Shown here: one piece after another, positions 8,398 to 16,664 of the stretch
How positions within the stretch are numbered: position 1 is the stretch's first letter
Layout of the letters: each line of letters starts with the position of its first letter
From: JBOGIG01 sp050742455
GTDB taxonomy: Bacteria > Actinomycetota > Acidimicrobiia > Acidimicrobiales > JBOGIG01
NCBI GenBank assembly: GCA_050742455.1
Contig: JBOGIG010000074.1
Coordinates: forward strand, 1 to 49,073
DNA length: 49,073 nucleotides
Direction: 5' to 3'
Translations under genes and position numbers: made by a program
The notes under the pieces: model-generated
Databases searched by the model: none
Seen by the model: only the letters and a program-made list of their open reading frames with translations
Told to the model about the DNA's origin: nothing

Positions 8398-9897
8398 ATG
8401 ACCGGCCCGATTCCCTATACCTTCGCCAAGGATGCCTCCGCTCGGGACGTGTCCGATCGTTTCGACAGCCTCGAGGACGGTCAGGAATCCCAAGAGAAGG
8501 TGTCTGTTGCCGGGCGGATCATGTTGCTGCGATCCCAGGGCAAGGTGACCTTCGCCCAGCTCCGGGACTCCACGGGGTCGGTGCAACTGTTCGTCCTTGC
8601 TGCCCTGGCAGAGGACTACGAGGGCTTCGTCAAGCTGTCGCTTGGCGACTGGGTGGGGGCTACCGGTGAGGTGGTGCGAACCAGGCGAGGGGAGCTGAGT
8701 GTCAAGGTGGACCATTGGGTGCTGCTGGCCCAAGCACGCCGGGCTTTCGGGGACAAGTGGAAGGGCATCACCGACACTGAGACCCGCTACCGTCAGCGCT
8801 ACGCGGACCTGTGGGCCAGCCCAGACAGCAGGCCCACCTTGGAACTGCGCTCCCGCGTCATCGCGGGGATCAGGGATTTTCTAGGAGCACGCGGATTCAT
8901 GGAGGTAGAGACCCCCGTCCTGCACCCGGTCCCGGGTGGAGCGCTGGCCCGACCGTTTGTTACCCACCACAACGCCCTCGATGCTGATTTCTACTTGCGC
9001 ATCGCTCCGGAGCTGTACCTCAAGCGTCTGGTCGTGGGCGGATTCGAAAAGGTGTACGAGATAGCGCGGGTGTTCCGCAACGAGGGTCTGTCCACCCGCC
9101 ACAACCCGGAATTCACAATGCTCGAGCTCTATCAGGCCTACGTCGACTACTACGAGCTTATGGATCTGTTCGAGAATCTGGTGTGCGAGCTGGCTCTAGC
9201 GGAGAAGGGCGACGAGGTGATCACCTACGGCGGCAGGCAGCTCGACCTGCGCCGGCCCTGGCGCCGGGCCACCATGGTGGAATTGATCGCCGAGCATGCC
9301 GGCATGGATGTCTCATTGGAAATGAACCGGGCCGAGTTGGCCGAGCGGGCACGGTCGGCCGGGGTGGCGGTCAAGGACTCCTATGGCCCGGGCAAGCTGA
9401 TCCTTGAGATCTACGAGAAGACCACCGAGGCCGAGTTGTGGGGTCCGGTGTTCGTTTGCGACTACCCCAAGGAGGTCTCGCCTCTGGCCCGCCATCATCG
9501 CGACAAGCCGGGATGGGTGGAGCGCTTCGAGCCGATCCTGGCCGGCCGGGAGTTGGGCAATGCCTTTTCGGAGCTAATCGACCCGGACGAGCAACGGGCG
9601 CGCTTCGAGGCCCAGGCCCGGGACAAGGCCGCCGGGGACGACGAGGCCATGGTTGTTGACGACGACTACCTGCGGGCCATGGAGTATGGCCTGCCCCCCA
9701 CGGCCGGACTGGGACTGGGCATCGATCGCCTGGTGATGCTCCTGGCCGACGCGGCATCCATCCGTCAGGTCATCGCCTTCCCCGCACTTCGACCGGAGGT
9801 CCCAGGGCGGGAGGGACCCGAGCTGTCAGGCCGGGAAGGACCTGAGCGTCCGGGCCGGGAGGGACCCGAGCTGTCAGGTGGGGAGTGTGTCGAGTAG
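8398..9897 (+). CDS. lysS: Lysyl-tRNA synthetase, class II, with repeat C-terminal tail
   Basis: Charges tRNA-Lys. N-terminal OB-fold (VAGRIMLLRSQGKVTFAQL), then the class II core: motif 2 RVFRNEGLSTRHNPEFTMLE, EFVCDYPKEVSPLA-like region, motif 3 LGLGIDRLVMLL and IAFPALRPE, the usual C-terminus. A tail of GREGPE-type repeats (about 30 residues) follows. ATG 8398 is chosen by comparison with the family N-terminus; TTG 8353 would add 15 residues. Ends 24 bp inside the convergent polyprenyl synthase gene. Confidence 0.95.
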   Translation: MTGPIPYTFAKDASARDVSDRFDSLEDGQESQEKVSVAGRIMLLRSQGKVTFAQLRDSTGSVQLFVLAALAEDYEGFVKLSLGDWVGATGEVVRTRRGELSVKVDHWVLLAQARRAFGDKWKGITDTETRYRQRYADLWASPDSRPTLELRSRVIAGIRDFLGARGFMEVETPVLHPVPGGALARPFVTHHNALDADFYLRIAPELYLKRLVVGGFEKVYEIARVFRNEGLSTRHNPEFTMLELYQAYVDYYELMDLFENLVCELALAEKGDEVITYGGRQLDLRRPWRRATMVELIAEHAGMDVSLEMNRAELAERARSAGVAVKDSYGPGKLILEIYEKTTEAELWGPVFVCDYPKEVSPLARHHRDKPGWVERFEPILAGRELGNAFSELIDPDEQRARFEAQARDKAAGDDEAMVVDDDYLRAMEYGLPPTAGLGLGIDRLVMLLADAASIRQVIAFPALRPEVPGREGPELSGREGPERPGREGPELSGGECVE

Positions 9898-9898
9898 G
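9803..9898 (+). repeat. 24-bp tandem repeat, four units, at the 3' end of lysS
   Basis: Units at 9803, 9827, 9851 and 9875, sharing gggagggacccgag. Units 1-3 encode the in-frame tail; the most diverged unit 4 carries the lysS stop TAG (9895-9897) and, at the unit 3/4 junction, the stop of the convergent gene (9874-9876). Confidence 0.88.
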
Positions 9899-10848
9899 GC
9901 GTGGCCCAGGCGGCCCAGCGCAATTCCCACTTCGCCGGGGGCGGCCTGCTGAGCGGCCTCGTCGGCCTTCTTGGCAAAGCCTCGTCCCACTGCCTCGGCC
10001 CCGGCGAGCCCGCTGGTGCCCCGAATGAGCCGGCGGGCCTGGTCCAGCCCGGCGCCGTCGAGCGGCCGTCCCAGCAGGTCAGCCAGTTCCCCCGAGGGAC
10101 CTGCCTCGCTCAATGCGAGGAGGACAGGGAGGGTGTAGATCCCCTCCACCAGATCCTGACCGGGGGCTTTGCCCAAGTCGGAATCGCTGGCGACCAGGTC
10201 CATGATGTCGTCGCGGATCTGGTAAACCATGCCAAAATATTCGCCGTAGGCGGTGAGAGACTCTACGACGGATTGGTCCAGCTCCGAGGTCAGTGCCCCC
10301 ACCCGACACGCCGTGGCCAGCAACGAGGCTGTTTTTCCCCTGATGGCGCTCAGGTAGCTCGATTCACTACGGGCGGTGTCGAAGGCCGAGTGGACCTCTT
10401 GGATCTGGCCTTCACACATGCGGGCCAAGGTGGCGGCCAGGAGGCCGGCAATCTCATTGCCCAGCCCGGCGGCGATGCCCGCGGCCCGTGCCAGGAGGAA
10501 ATCACCGGCCACTATGGCCACCAGGTTTCCCCATTGGGCGTTGACGCTGGGCGTGTTGCGCCGGGTGGCGGCCTCGTCCATGACGTCATCGTGATAGAGC
10601 GAGGCCAAGTGGACCAACTCCACGCTCACTCCTCCCAAGAGAACTTCCGGGCCGGCCGGACCTCGCTCGGCGGCACAGGCAAGTGTGAGACTGGGACGCA
10701 GGCGCTTGCCTCCGGCCACCACCAGATGGGTGGCAACTTCGGCCAGCAAGGGGTCCTCGCTGGTAAGCGATCCCTTGAGGCATTCCTCCAGGCGCGCCAG
10801 ATCCGCGTCCAGATCTGCCAGCCCCAGGAGATTATTGATGTTCACCAA
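9874..10848 (-). CDS. Polyprenyl diphosphate synthase (trans-isoprenyl, menaquinone side chain type)
   Basis: Chain elongation of allylic diphosphates with IPP. 324 residues. Lys/Arg IPP site GGKRLRPSLTL, first Asp-rich motif HDDVMDEAATRR, second Asp-rich motif YQIRDDIMDL. Both Asp-rich motifs are complete. Chain length cannot be read reliably; heptaprenyl/octaprenyl-type synthase for quinones is the likely role. Starts possible at TTG 10848 or GTG 10845; TATCGT (10855-10860 on the minus strand) lies 6 nt before the TTG and 9 nt before the GTG. Convergent with lysS, divergent from clpC. Confidence 0.93.
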   Translation of the reverse strand: MVNINNLLGLADLDADLARLEECLKGSLTSEDPLLAEVATHLVVAGGKRLRPSLTLACAAERGPAGPEVLLGGVSVELVHLASLYHDDVMDEAATRRNTPSVNAQWGNLVAIVAGDFLLARAAGIAAGLGNEIAGLLAATLARMCEGQIQEVHSAFDTARSESSYLSAIRGKTASLLATACRVGALTSELDQSVVESLTAYGEYFGMVYQIRDDIMDLVASDSDLGKAPGQDLVEGIYTLPVLLALSEAGPSGELADLLGRPLDGAGLDQARRLIRGTSGLAGAEAVGRGFAKKADEAAQQAAPGEVGIALGRLGHALLDTLPT

Positions 10849-10955
10849 TTCAGGACGATAGGCGAATGAGCCGAGGAATAGACAATGGGTACGTCGAAAC
10901 CCTCAGCGAGGATATCCGGGCCGGCGGGCTCCCGCTGGTGGAGGGAGGAGACGTC

Positions 10956-10979
10956 ATGAGTGATGAGGTTGGCGATTAG
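10956..10979 (+). other. Possible very short leader ORF before clpC
   Basis: ATG AGT GAT GAG GTT GGC GAT TAG encodes seven residues and is preceded at 5 bp by gagggaggag, a stronger ribosome site than that of clpC itself. The same frame is also open from ATG 10866 (37 residues). No homology can be claimed; it may be chance in the 169-bp gap. Confidence 0.25.
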
Positions 10980-11017
10980 ACTTCGCAATATCCCTACAGT
11001 CTTGGGAGGCGGTCGCA

Positions 11018-13507
11018 TTGTTCGAGAGATTTACTGACAGAGCCCGAAGAGTTCTGGTGCTGGCGCAAGAAGAGGCGCGCCTGCTCAACCACAACTTCAT
11101 CGGCACCGAGCACATCTTGCTTGGCCTGATCCACGAGGGTGAAGGTGTGGCGGCCAAGGCCCTGGAGTCGTTGGGCATCTCGTTGGAGGCGGTGCGCGAG
11201 AAGGTTGAGGAGACCATCGGTCCTGCCGGTACGTCAACCACCGGATCGCCTCCGTTTACCCCCCGGGCCAAGAAGGTGCTGGAGCTCAGCCTGCGGGAGG
11301 CCCTCCAATTGGGCCACAACTACATCGGTACCGAGCACATGCTGCTGGGGCTGGTGCGCGAAGGTGAGGGCGTAGCCGCTCAGGTCCTTGAGAGTCTCGG
11401 TGCCGACCTCTCCCGGGTGCGCCAGCAGGTCATCCAGCTCTTGTCGGGAAACATGGGTAAGGAGTCCGCGCCTGGAGGAGCCGGGGCCGCAGGTACCGAG
11501 TCGGCCACTGGCTCGCCGGTACTGGATCAGTTCGGTCGCAATCTCACCGCTCTGGCCCGTGATCACAAGCTTGATCCGGTGATCGGCCGCGAACGCGAGA
11601 TCGAGCGCGTCATGCAGGTACTTTCCCGTCGGACCAAGAACAACCCGGTTCTGATCGGCGAGCCCGGGGTGGGCAAGACAGCCATAGTCGAGGGTTTGTC
11701 GCAACGCATCGTGGACAACGATGTACCCGAAACCATCAAGAACAAACAGCTCTACACTCTCGATCTCGGCGCCCTCGTGGCGGGCAGCCGCTATCGCGGC
11801 GACTTTGAAGAGCGCCTGAAGAAGGTTCTCAAGGAGATACGAACCCGCGGGGACATTATTTTGTTCATCGATGAGCTCCACACCCTGGTGGGAGCGGGGG
11901 CGGCCGAGGGAGCCATCGACGCCGCCTCGATTCTCAAGCCCATGCTGGCTCGGGGGGAGCTGCAGACCATCGGCGCCACCACGCTTGACGAGTACCGCAA
12001 GCACTTGGAGAAGGACGCCGCTCTGGAGCGCCGCTTCCAGCCCATCAAGGTCGAGGAGCCCTCCCTGGCCCACACCATCGAGATCCTGCGGGGATTACGG
12101 GACCGCTACGAATCCCATCACGGTGTCACCATCACCGATCAGGCCCTGGTCGCTGCGGCCAACCTGGCCGACCGCTACATCTCGGACCGATTCCTGCCCG
12201 ACAAGGCCATTGACCTCATCGACGAAGCCGGGTCGCGGCTGCGCATCAGGCGCATGGCCACCCCCCCCGACTACAAGCAACTCGAGGATGACATCCTGCG
12301 CCTGCGCAAGGACAAGGACGCGGCCATCGAGCGCCAGGCTTTCGACCAGGCCAAGAAGCTGTCCGAGCAAGAGAAGGTGAAGCTGGAACGCAAGGCGGCG
12401 AAGGAAGCCGAGTGGCGGGCCGAGGGAGTCGACCTGTTCGACGTGGTCGACGAGGAAGTAGTTGCCGAGGTCCTGGCCAACTGGACGGGCATCCCGGTAT
12501 ACAAGCTGACCGAAGAGGAGACCTCCAAGCTGTTGCGCATGGAGGAGGAGCTCCACAAACGCATCGTGGGCCAGGAAGCGGCCCTGACGGCTCTGTCCAA
12601 AGCCATCCGGCGTACCCGGGCCGGCCTAAAGGACCCCAAGCGCCCCAGTGGTTCGTTCATATTCCTCGGACCGACCGGCGTCGGCAAGACCGAGTTGGCC
12701 AAGACGCTGGCCGAGTTCTTGTTTGGTGACGAGGATTCGCTGATCCAACTGGACATGAGCGAATACATGGAAAAGCACACGGTGTCCCGTCTTGTCGGTT
12801 CCCCCCCGGGATATGTGGGCTATGAGGAAGGTGGACAGCTGACCGAGGCCGTGCGGCGCAAGCCTTTCTCGGTGGTGCTCTTTGACGAAGTGGAAAAGGC
12901 CCACCCCGACGTTTTCAACACCCTGCTCCAGATCCTCGAGGACGGCCGGCTAACCGACGCCCAGGGGCGCAGCGTGGACTTTAAGAACACGGTCTTGATT
13001 ATGACCTCCAACCTCGGAACCGCCGACCTGCGCAAGACGTCGGTGGGCTTCGCCAAGAACACCGAGGCGGTCAGCTACGAGCGCATGAAGCTGAAGGTCA
13101 ACGAAGCGCTCAAGGCTCATTTCCGGCCTGAGTTCCTCAACCGGATCGATGACGTGATCGTGTTCCACGAGCTGTCGGTGGAAGAGGTTACCGAGATCGT
13201 CGACCTCATGATCAAGAGGGTGCGTGACCAACTCGAGGGACAGGGCTTGGGTTTCGAGCTCACGGTGCAGGCCAAGGTCCTACTGGCTCAGAAGGGCTAC
13301 GACCCCACCTTGGGAGCCCGGCCGTTGAGGCGGGCCATCCAACAGATGGTGGAGGATCCGCTCTCAGAGAGGATCTTGTGGAAAGAGTTCCGGGTCGGCC
13401 AGACGATCATCGTCGACGCCGAGAACGACGAGGTGGTCTTCCGCACCGTCGAAGGAGTGGAGCCACCGCCGGTCGAATTGGCCGGTGCCGGGCCGGTATC
13501 CGAGTAG
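11018..13507 (+). CDS. clpC: ATP-dependent Clp protease ATPase subunit ClpC
   Basis: AAA+ unfoldase feeding ClpP and doing protein quality control. 829 residues with the full ClpC layout: two N-domain repeats (FERFTDRARRVLVLAQEEA, about 1-65, and FTPRAKKVLELSLREA, about 75-140), D1 Walker A GEPGVGKTAIVEGL near 213, a UVR segment near 425-460, D2 Walker A GPTGVGKTELAKTL near 550, and C-terminal PLRRAIQQMVEDPLSERIL. TTG 11018 is set by tgggaggc 8 bp upstream and the conserved MFERFTDRAR start. No clpP or ctsR in the window. Confidence 0.97.
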   Translation: MFERFTDRARRVLVLAQEEARLLNHNFIGTEHILLGLIHEGEGVAAKALESLGISLEAVREKVEETIGPAGTSTTGSPPFTPRAKKVLELSLREALQLGHNYIGTEHMLLGLVREGEGVAAQVLESLGADLSRVRQQVIQLLSGNMGKESAPGGAGAAGTESATGSPVLDQFGRNLTALARDHKLDPVIGREREIERVMQVLSRRTKNNPVLIGEPGVGKTAIVEGLSQRIVDNDVPETIKNKQLYTLDLGALVAGSRYRGDFEERLKKVLKEIRTRGDIILFIDELHTLVGAGAAEGAIDAASILKPMLARGELQTIGATTLDEYRKHLEKDAALERRFQPIKVEEPSLAHTIEILRGLRDRYESHHGVTITDQALVAAANLADRYISDRFLPDKAIDLIDEAGSRLRIRRMATPPDYKQLEDDILRLRKDKDAAIERQAFDQAKKLSEQEKVKLERKAAKEAEWRAEGVDLFDVVDEEVVAEVLANWTGIPVYKLTEEETSKLLRMEEELHKRIVGQEAALTALSKAIRRTRAGLKDPKRPSGSFIFLGPTGVGKTELAKTLAEFLFGDEDSLIQLDMSEYMEKHTVSRLVGSPPGYVGYEEGGQLTEAVRRKPFSVVLFDEVEKAHPDVFNTLLQILEDGRLTDAQGRSVDFKNTVLIMTSNLGTADLRKTSVGFAKNTEAVSYERMKLKVNEALKAHFRPEFLNRIDDVIVFHELSVEEVTEIVDLMIKRVRDQLEGQGLGFELTVQAKVLLAQKGYDPTLGARPLRRAIQQMVEDPLSERILWKEFRVGQTIIVDAENDEVVFRTVEGVEPPPVELAGAGPVSE

Positions 13508-13530
13508 TCCCGGCCGCTCGGTACGCAACG

Positions 13531-13902
13531 ATGTACGCCCACATACTGGTCGGCACGGATGGCTCGGCCACGGCTGAGCGCGCCGTCGACCGGGCTGTGC
13601 AGGTGGCCGGGGTGACCGGGGCCGCCTTGGCCGTGCTTGGGGTCGGCCCCGAGCGCCAGGTGGGCCCGATCGTGGAGCGGTCCGCCTCCACCCACGACGG
13701 GTCTGGCGTGGAGATCACCACCATCACCGAGCAGGGCGACCCGGCCTCGGTCATCCTCGATGTGGCCGAATCAGGCAACTACGACCTGCTCGTGGTCGGG
13801 AACAGGGGCATGACAGGAGCCACCCGGCTCTTTTTGGGTTCGGTGCCCAACAAAGTGAGCCACCACACCCCCTGTCACCTGCTAATCGTTCACACCACCT
13901 GA
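13531..13902 (+). CDS. Universal stress protein, UspA family
   Basis: Single-domain 123-residue Usp. Starts MYAHILVGTDGSATAERAV; ATP-binding motif G-x2-G-x9-GS is complete in GNRGMTGATRLFLGS near the C-terminus, followed by CHLLIV. ATG 13531 is chosen; the longer frame from 13378 runs over the clpC end. Located 23 bp after clpC and before radA, consistent with a stress-response neighbourhood. Confidence 0.92.
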   Translation: MYAHILVGTDGSATAERAVDRAVQVAGVTGAALAVLGVGPERQVGPIVERSASTHDGSGVEITTITEQGDPASVILDVAESGNYDLLVVGNRGMTGATRLFLGSVPNKVSHHTPCHLLIVHTT

Positions 13903-13932
13903 GCGCTCATCGTTCTCGCCACCTGATCGGCC
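13885..13932 (+). repeat. Imperfect 24-bp tandem duplication spanning the usp stop codon
   Basis: Units at 13885 and 13909, both starting atcgtt and containing ccacctga. Unit 1 contains the stop TGA (13900-13902); unit 2 has an in-frame second TGA (13924-13926). Confidence 0.6.
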
Positions 13933-13996
13933 TGCCGGCGGCCCCTCGGCATCCGCCCGGCGTGGCGTCACACCCGGCCCATAGGATCGACTATCA

Positions 13997-15496
13997 ATGA
14001 CCCGGGCCCGAGCCGTCCATCTGTGCAGCCACTGCGGCACCGGCTGGCCCCAGTGGGCTGGGCGGTGCGGGAACTGCGGTGAATGGAACACCCTGTCTGA
14101 GGAGCCGGTAGCCGCCCCTTTGGTGTCCACCAGGTCCAGGGCCGCCCAGTTGGCGGCCCGATCATCGGGTCGATCCCGAGGGGTCGGAGGCGAGTCGACG
14201 CCGGGGGCGGCCTCAGGGGTTCTCGCCCCCATATCGGCCGTGGACATGGCCCGATGGGCACCCATGTCCAGCGGCATCGACGAACTCGACCGGGTCCTGG
14301 GGGGCGGATTCGTGCCTGGCTCGGTGACCCTGGTGGGTGGCGAACCGGGCGTGGGCAAGTCGACCCTGCTCCTCCAGGCTCTCGGTTCGGTAGCGGCCCG
14401 GGGTCAGATCACCCTGCTCGTCACTGCCGAGGAATCCGAGGGTCAGGTCCGCATGCGCTCGGACCGCATCGGGGTGACTTCCGACAAGCTCATGATCCTT
14501 GCCGAGACCGACATCGTCGCGATCCTCCAAGCCATGGGGAGCCTGCATCCCGCCCTGGTGGTGATCGACTCGATCCAGACCGTCGTCGATCCCGACCTTG
14601 GGGGCGGACCAGGCACATTGGCCCAGGTCCGCGAGTGCACTACCCACCTGGTTCGGGCGGCCAAGACATCGGGAACCAGCACGGTCCTGGTGGGCCATGT
14701 GACCAAGGAGGGCACCCTGGCCGGGCCCCGGGCCTTGGAGCACTCGGTCGACACCGTCTTGTCCTTCGAGGGAGAGCGTCACTACGCCCTCCGCTTGTTG
14801 CGGGCGACCAAGCACCGATTCGGCGCCACCGGGGAGTTGGGGCTGTTCGAGATGGCCCAAGAGGGACTGAAAGGGGTGCCCGACCCGAGCGTCATGTTGC
14901 TCGGCGACCGCCGCCCCCTCCATCCGGGCGGGGTGGTGCTGCCCACGATGGAGGGCCAGCGACCGCTTCTGGTCGAGATACAGGCTCTGGTGACCGAGTC
15001 CGGGATCCCCATTCCCCGCCGTTCGGCCCAGGGCCTGGACGCCGGTCGCCTGGCTCTCATCCTGGCTGTCCTGGACAAGTGGATGAGCCTCGGGCTCGCT
15101 AACAGCGATGTGTTCGCCTCAGTGGTTGGAGGGGTTCGCATCACCGAACCCGCCGGGGACCTGGCCCTTGCCCTCGCGCTGTGTTCGGCCGTCTCGGCTG
15201 TGGCCCTGCCGGAGGGGCTGGTGGCCTTCGGAGAGGTCGGATTGGGCGGGGAGCTGCGCCAGGTAACCCACGCCCAGAGGCGCCTGAGCGAGGCGGCCCG
15301 ACTGGGCTTCGACACTGCAGTGGTTCCCTCCAGGTCGCCTGATGGCCCGCCTGGACTCAAGCTGGTCCGACTCGATTCGGTGGCCGCCGCCGCTGGATAC
15401 TTTGGGTTGGACAAGCCTACTCTGACCCCCCCCGCCCTCTCGCCAGGCCGGAAGAGCGCGGTAAGGGCCGGACCATTGCCTTGTCGGACCGGGTGA
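13997..15496 (+). CDS. radA: DNA repair protein RadA (Sms)
   Basis: RecA-like branch-migration helicase for recombination intermediates. 499 residues. N-terminal zinc finger C10-x2-C13 and C24-x2-C27 (CSHCGTGWPQWAGRCGNCGEW), Walker A GGEPGVGKSTLL near 113, RadA signature KNRFG present as KHRFG near 272, and a Lon-protease-like C-terminal domain (ADVF-type NSDVFASVVGG, LPEGLVAFGEVGLGGELR). TAGGAT lies 9 nt before ATG 13997. Adjacent to disA, as in many Gram-positives. Confidence 0.96.
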   Translation: MTRARAVHLCSHCGTGWPQWAGRCGNCGEWNTLSEEPVAAPLVSTRSRAAQLAARSSGRSRGVGGESTPGAASGVLAPISAVDMARWAPMSSGIDELDRVLGGGFVPGSVTLVGGEPGVGKSTLLLQALGSVAARGQITLLVTAEESEGQVRMRSDRIGVTSDKLMILAETDIVAILQAMGSLHPALVVIDSIQTVVDPDLGGGPGTLAQVRECTTHLVRAAKTSGTSTVLVGHVTKEGTLAGPRALEHSVDTVLSFEGERHYALRLLRATKHRFGATGELGLFEMAQEGLKGVPDPSVMLLGDRRPLHPGGVVLPTMEGQRPLLVEIQALVTESGIPIPRRSAQGLDAGRLALILAVLDKWMSLGLANSDVFASVVGGVRITEPAGDLALALALCSAVSAVALPEGLVAFGEVGLGGELRQVTHAQRRLSEAARLGFDTAVVPSRSPDGPPGLKLVRLDSVAAAAGYFGLDKPTLTPPALSPGRKSAVRAGPLPCRTG

Positions 15497-15533
15497 AGGA
15501 CCGGGTCAAGGACCGGGTCAAGGACCGGGTCGG
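15486..15533 (+). repeat. 12-bp tandem repeat, four units, across the radA stop codon
   Basis: Units ggaccgggtgaa, ggaccgggtcaa (twice) and ggaccgggtcgg at 15486, 15498, 15510 and 15522. The radA stop TGA (15494-15496) lies in unit 1; the same position in units 2 and 3 is TCA, so one base separates stop from read-through. Confidence 0.95.
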
Positions 15534-15578
15534 GCTGGGGGGCCGAGCTCGATTGATCCTTGGTTGCCCTCCCCCCGC

Positions 15579-15584
15579 TACCAT
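15579..15584 (+). promoter_or_regulatory. -10 box TACCAT for a putative leaderless disA mRNA
   Basis: TACCAT ends 6 nt before GTG 15591, the spacing expected if transcription starts on the start codon. No ribosome-binding site precedes that GTG. Confidence 0.5.
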
Positions 15585-15590
15585 TCGAAT

Positions 15591-16664
15591 GTGGTGGTGC
15601 TTCGAACCAAGGCCATGGATGATGCCCTCGGCCTGGTTGCGCCGGGCCAGCCCCTGCGGGAGGGTCTGGACCGGATACTCCAGGCCAACAAAGGGGCGCT
15701 CATCGTGGTGGGAGACGGCCCCGAGGTCCTGTCCATCTGTTCGGGAGGATTTCTGGTCGACGCCGAGTTCACTCCCCAACGGCTGAGCGAGCTGGCCAAG
15801 ATGGACGGAGCCATCATCCTGACCGCCAACATGACCAGGATCGCCCGTGCCAACGTCCACCTGGTGCCCGATCCGGCCGTGCCTACCACCGAGACAGGAA
15901 CCAGGCACCGTACGGCGGAGCGAGTGGCCCGATCCATAGACGTGCCGGTCATATCCGTGTCCGAGGACATGTCCATCATTGCCGTGTACCGCAACGGCTC
16001 CAAGCACCAACTGGAGTCGACGCCCAGGTTGGTCAATCGGGCCAATCAGGCTCTGCAGACGCTGGAGCGCTACAAGGAGAGCCTGGACTCCGTGTCGGGC
16101 TCCCTGTCGGCACTCGAAGTCGAGGACCTGGTGACGGTGCGCGATGTGGCTACGGTCCTCCAGCGCTTGGAAATGGTCCGCCGAATTGCTGCCGAGATCG
16201 ACGGCTACCTGATCGAACTGGGAGAAGCGGGTCGCCTCATCGGTCTTCAGGCTCACGAAATGCTGGCCGGAGTTCAAGAGGGGCGCGGTCTGGTTATCAG
16301 GGACTACCTCCGCCCGGAGCGCGGTTGGCAGTTCGATCAGGCCGACGAGCAACTTGCCTCATTGTCGACCGAGGCCCTGCTGGAGCTGAAGAAGGTGGCC
16401 GGCATCCTGCGCAGCGGGGTGGTCGAGGAGGAACTTGATTCCGGAGTCCAACCTCGGGGTTATCGGCTCTTGTCCCGGGTTCCCCGTCTACCCGATGCGG
16501 TGATCGAGCGAATCGTCGACCGATTCTCCAGCCTGGCCAAGGTCATGAGGGCGACCGTTGAGGAGCTGGACGGGGTCAGCGGGGTGGGTGAGGTCCGAGC
16601 TCGCCTGGTCAAGGATGGTCTGTCCCGGCTGGCCGAGTCGTCCATCTTGGACCGGTACAGCTGA
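15591..16664 (+). CDS. disA: DNA integrity scanning protein DisA, diadenylate cyclase
   Basis: Makes cyclic-di-AMP and scans DNA for branched structures. 357 residues from GTG 15591 (B. subtilis DisA is about 360). Diadenylate cyclase signatures DGA (KMDGAIILTANM) and RHR (GTRHRTAERVA) are intact. A central helical region follows, then a helix-hairpin-helix C-terminus (LDGVSGVGEVRARLVKDGLSRL). TTG 15564 is an alternative start adding nine residues. Its last 177 bp are overlapped antisense by the next gene. Confidence 0.95.
   Translation: MVVLRTKAMDDALGLVAPGQPLREGLDRILQANKGALIVVGDGPEVLSICSGGFLVDAEFTPQRLSELAKMDGAIILTANMTRIARANVHLVPDPAVPTTETGTRHRTAERVARSIDVPVISVSEDMSIIAVYRNGSKHQLESTPRLVNRANQALQTLERYKESLDSVSGSLSALEVEDLVTVRDVATVLQRLEMVRRIAAEIDGYLIELGEAGRLIGLQAHEMLAGVQEGRGLVIRDYLRPERGWQFDQADEQLASLSTEALLELKKVAGILRSGVVEEELDSGVQPRGYRLLSRVPRLPDAVIERIVDRFSSLAKVMRATVEELDGVSGVGEVRARLVKDGLSRLAESSILDRYS

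Noticed and set aside
10969..10990. ClgR- or HspR-type operator before clpC (ttggcgatta-gacttcgcaa)
   Set aside because: The half-sites are in the wrong orientation for the CGC-GCG ClgR pattern and match only partly.
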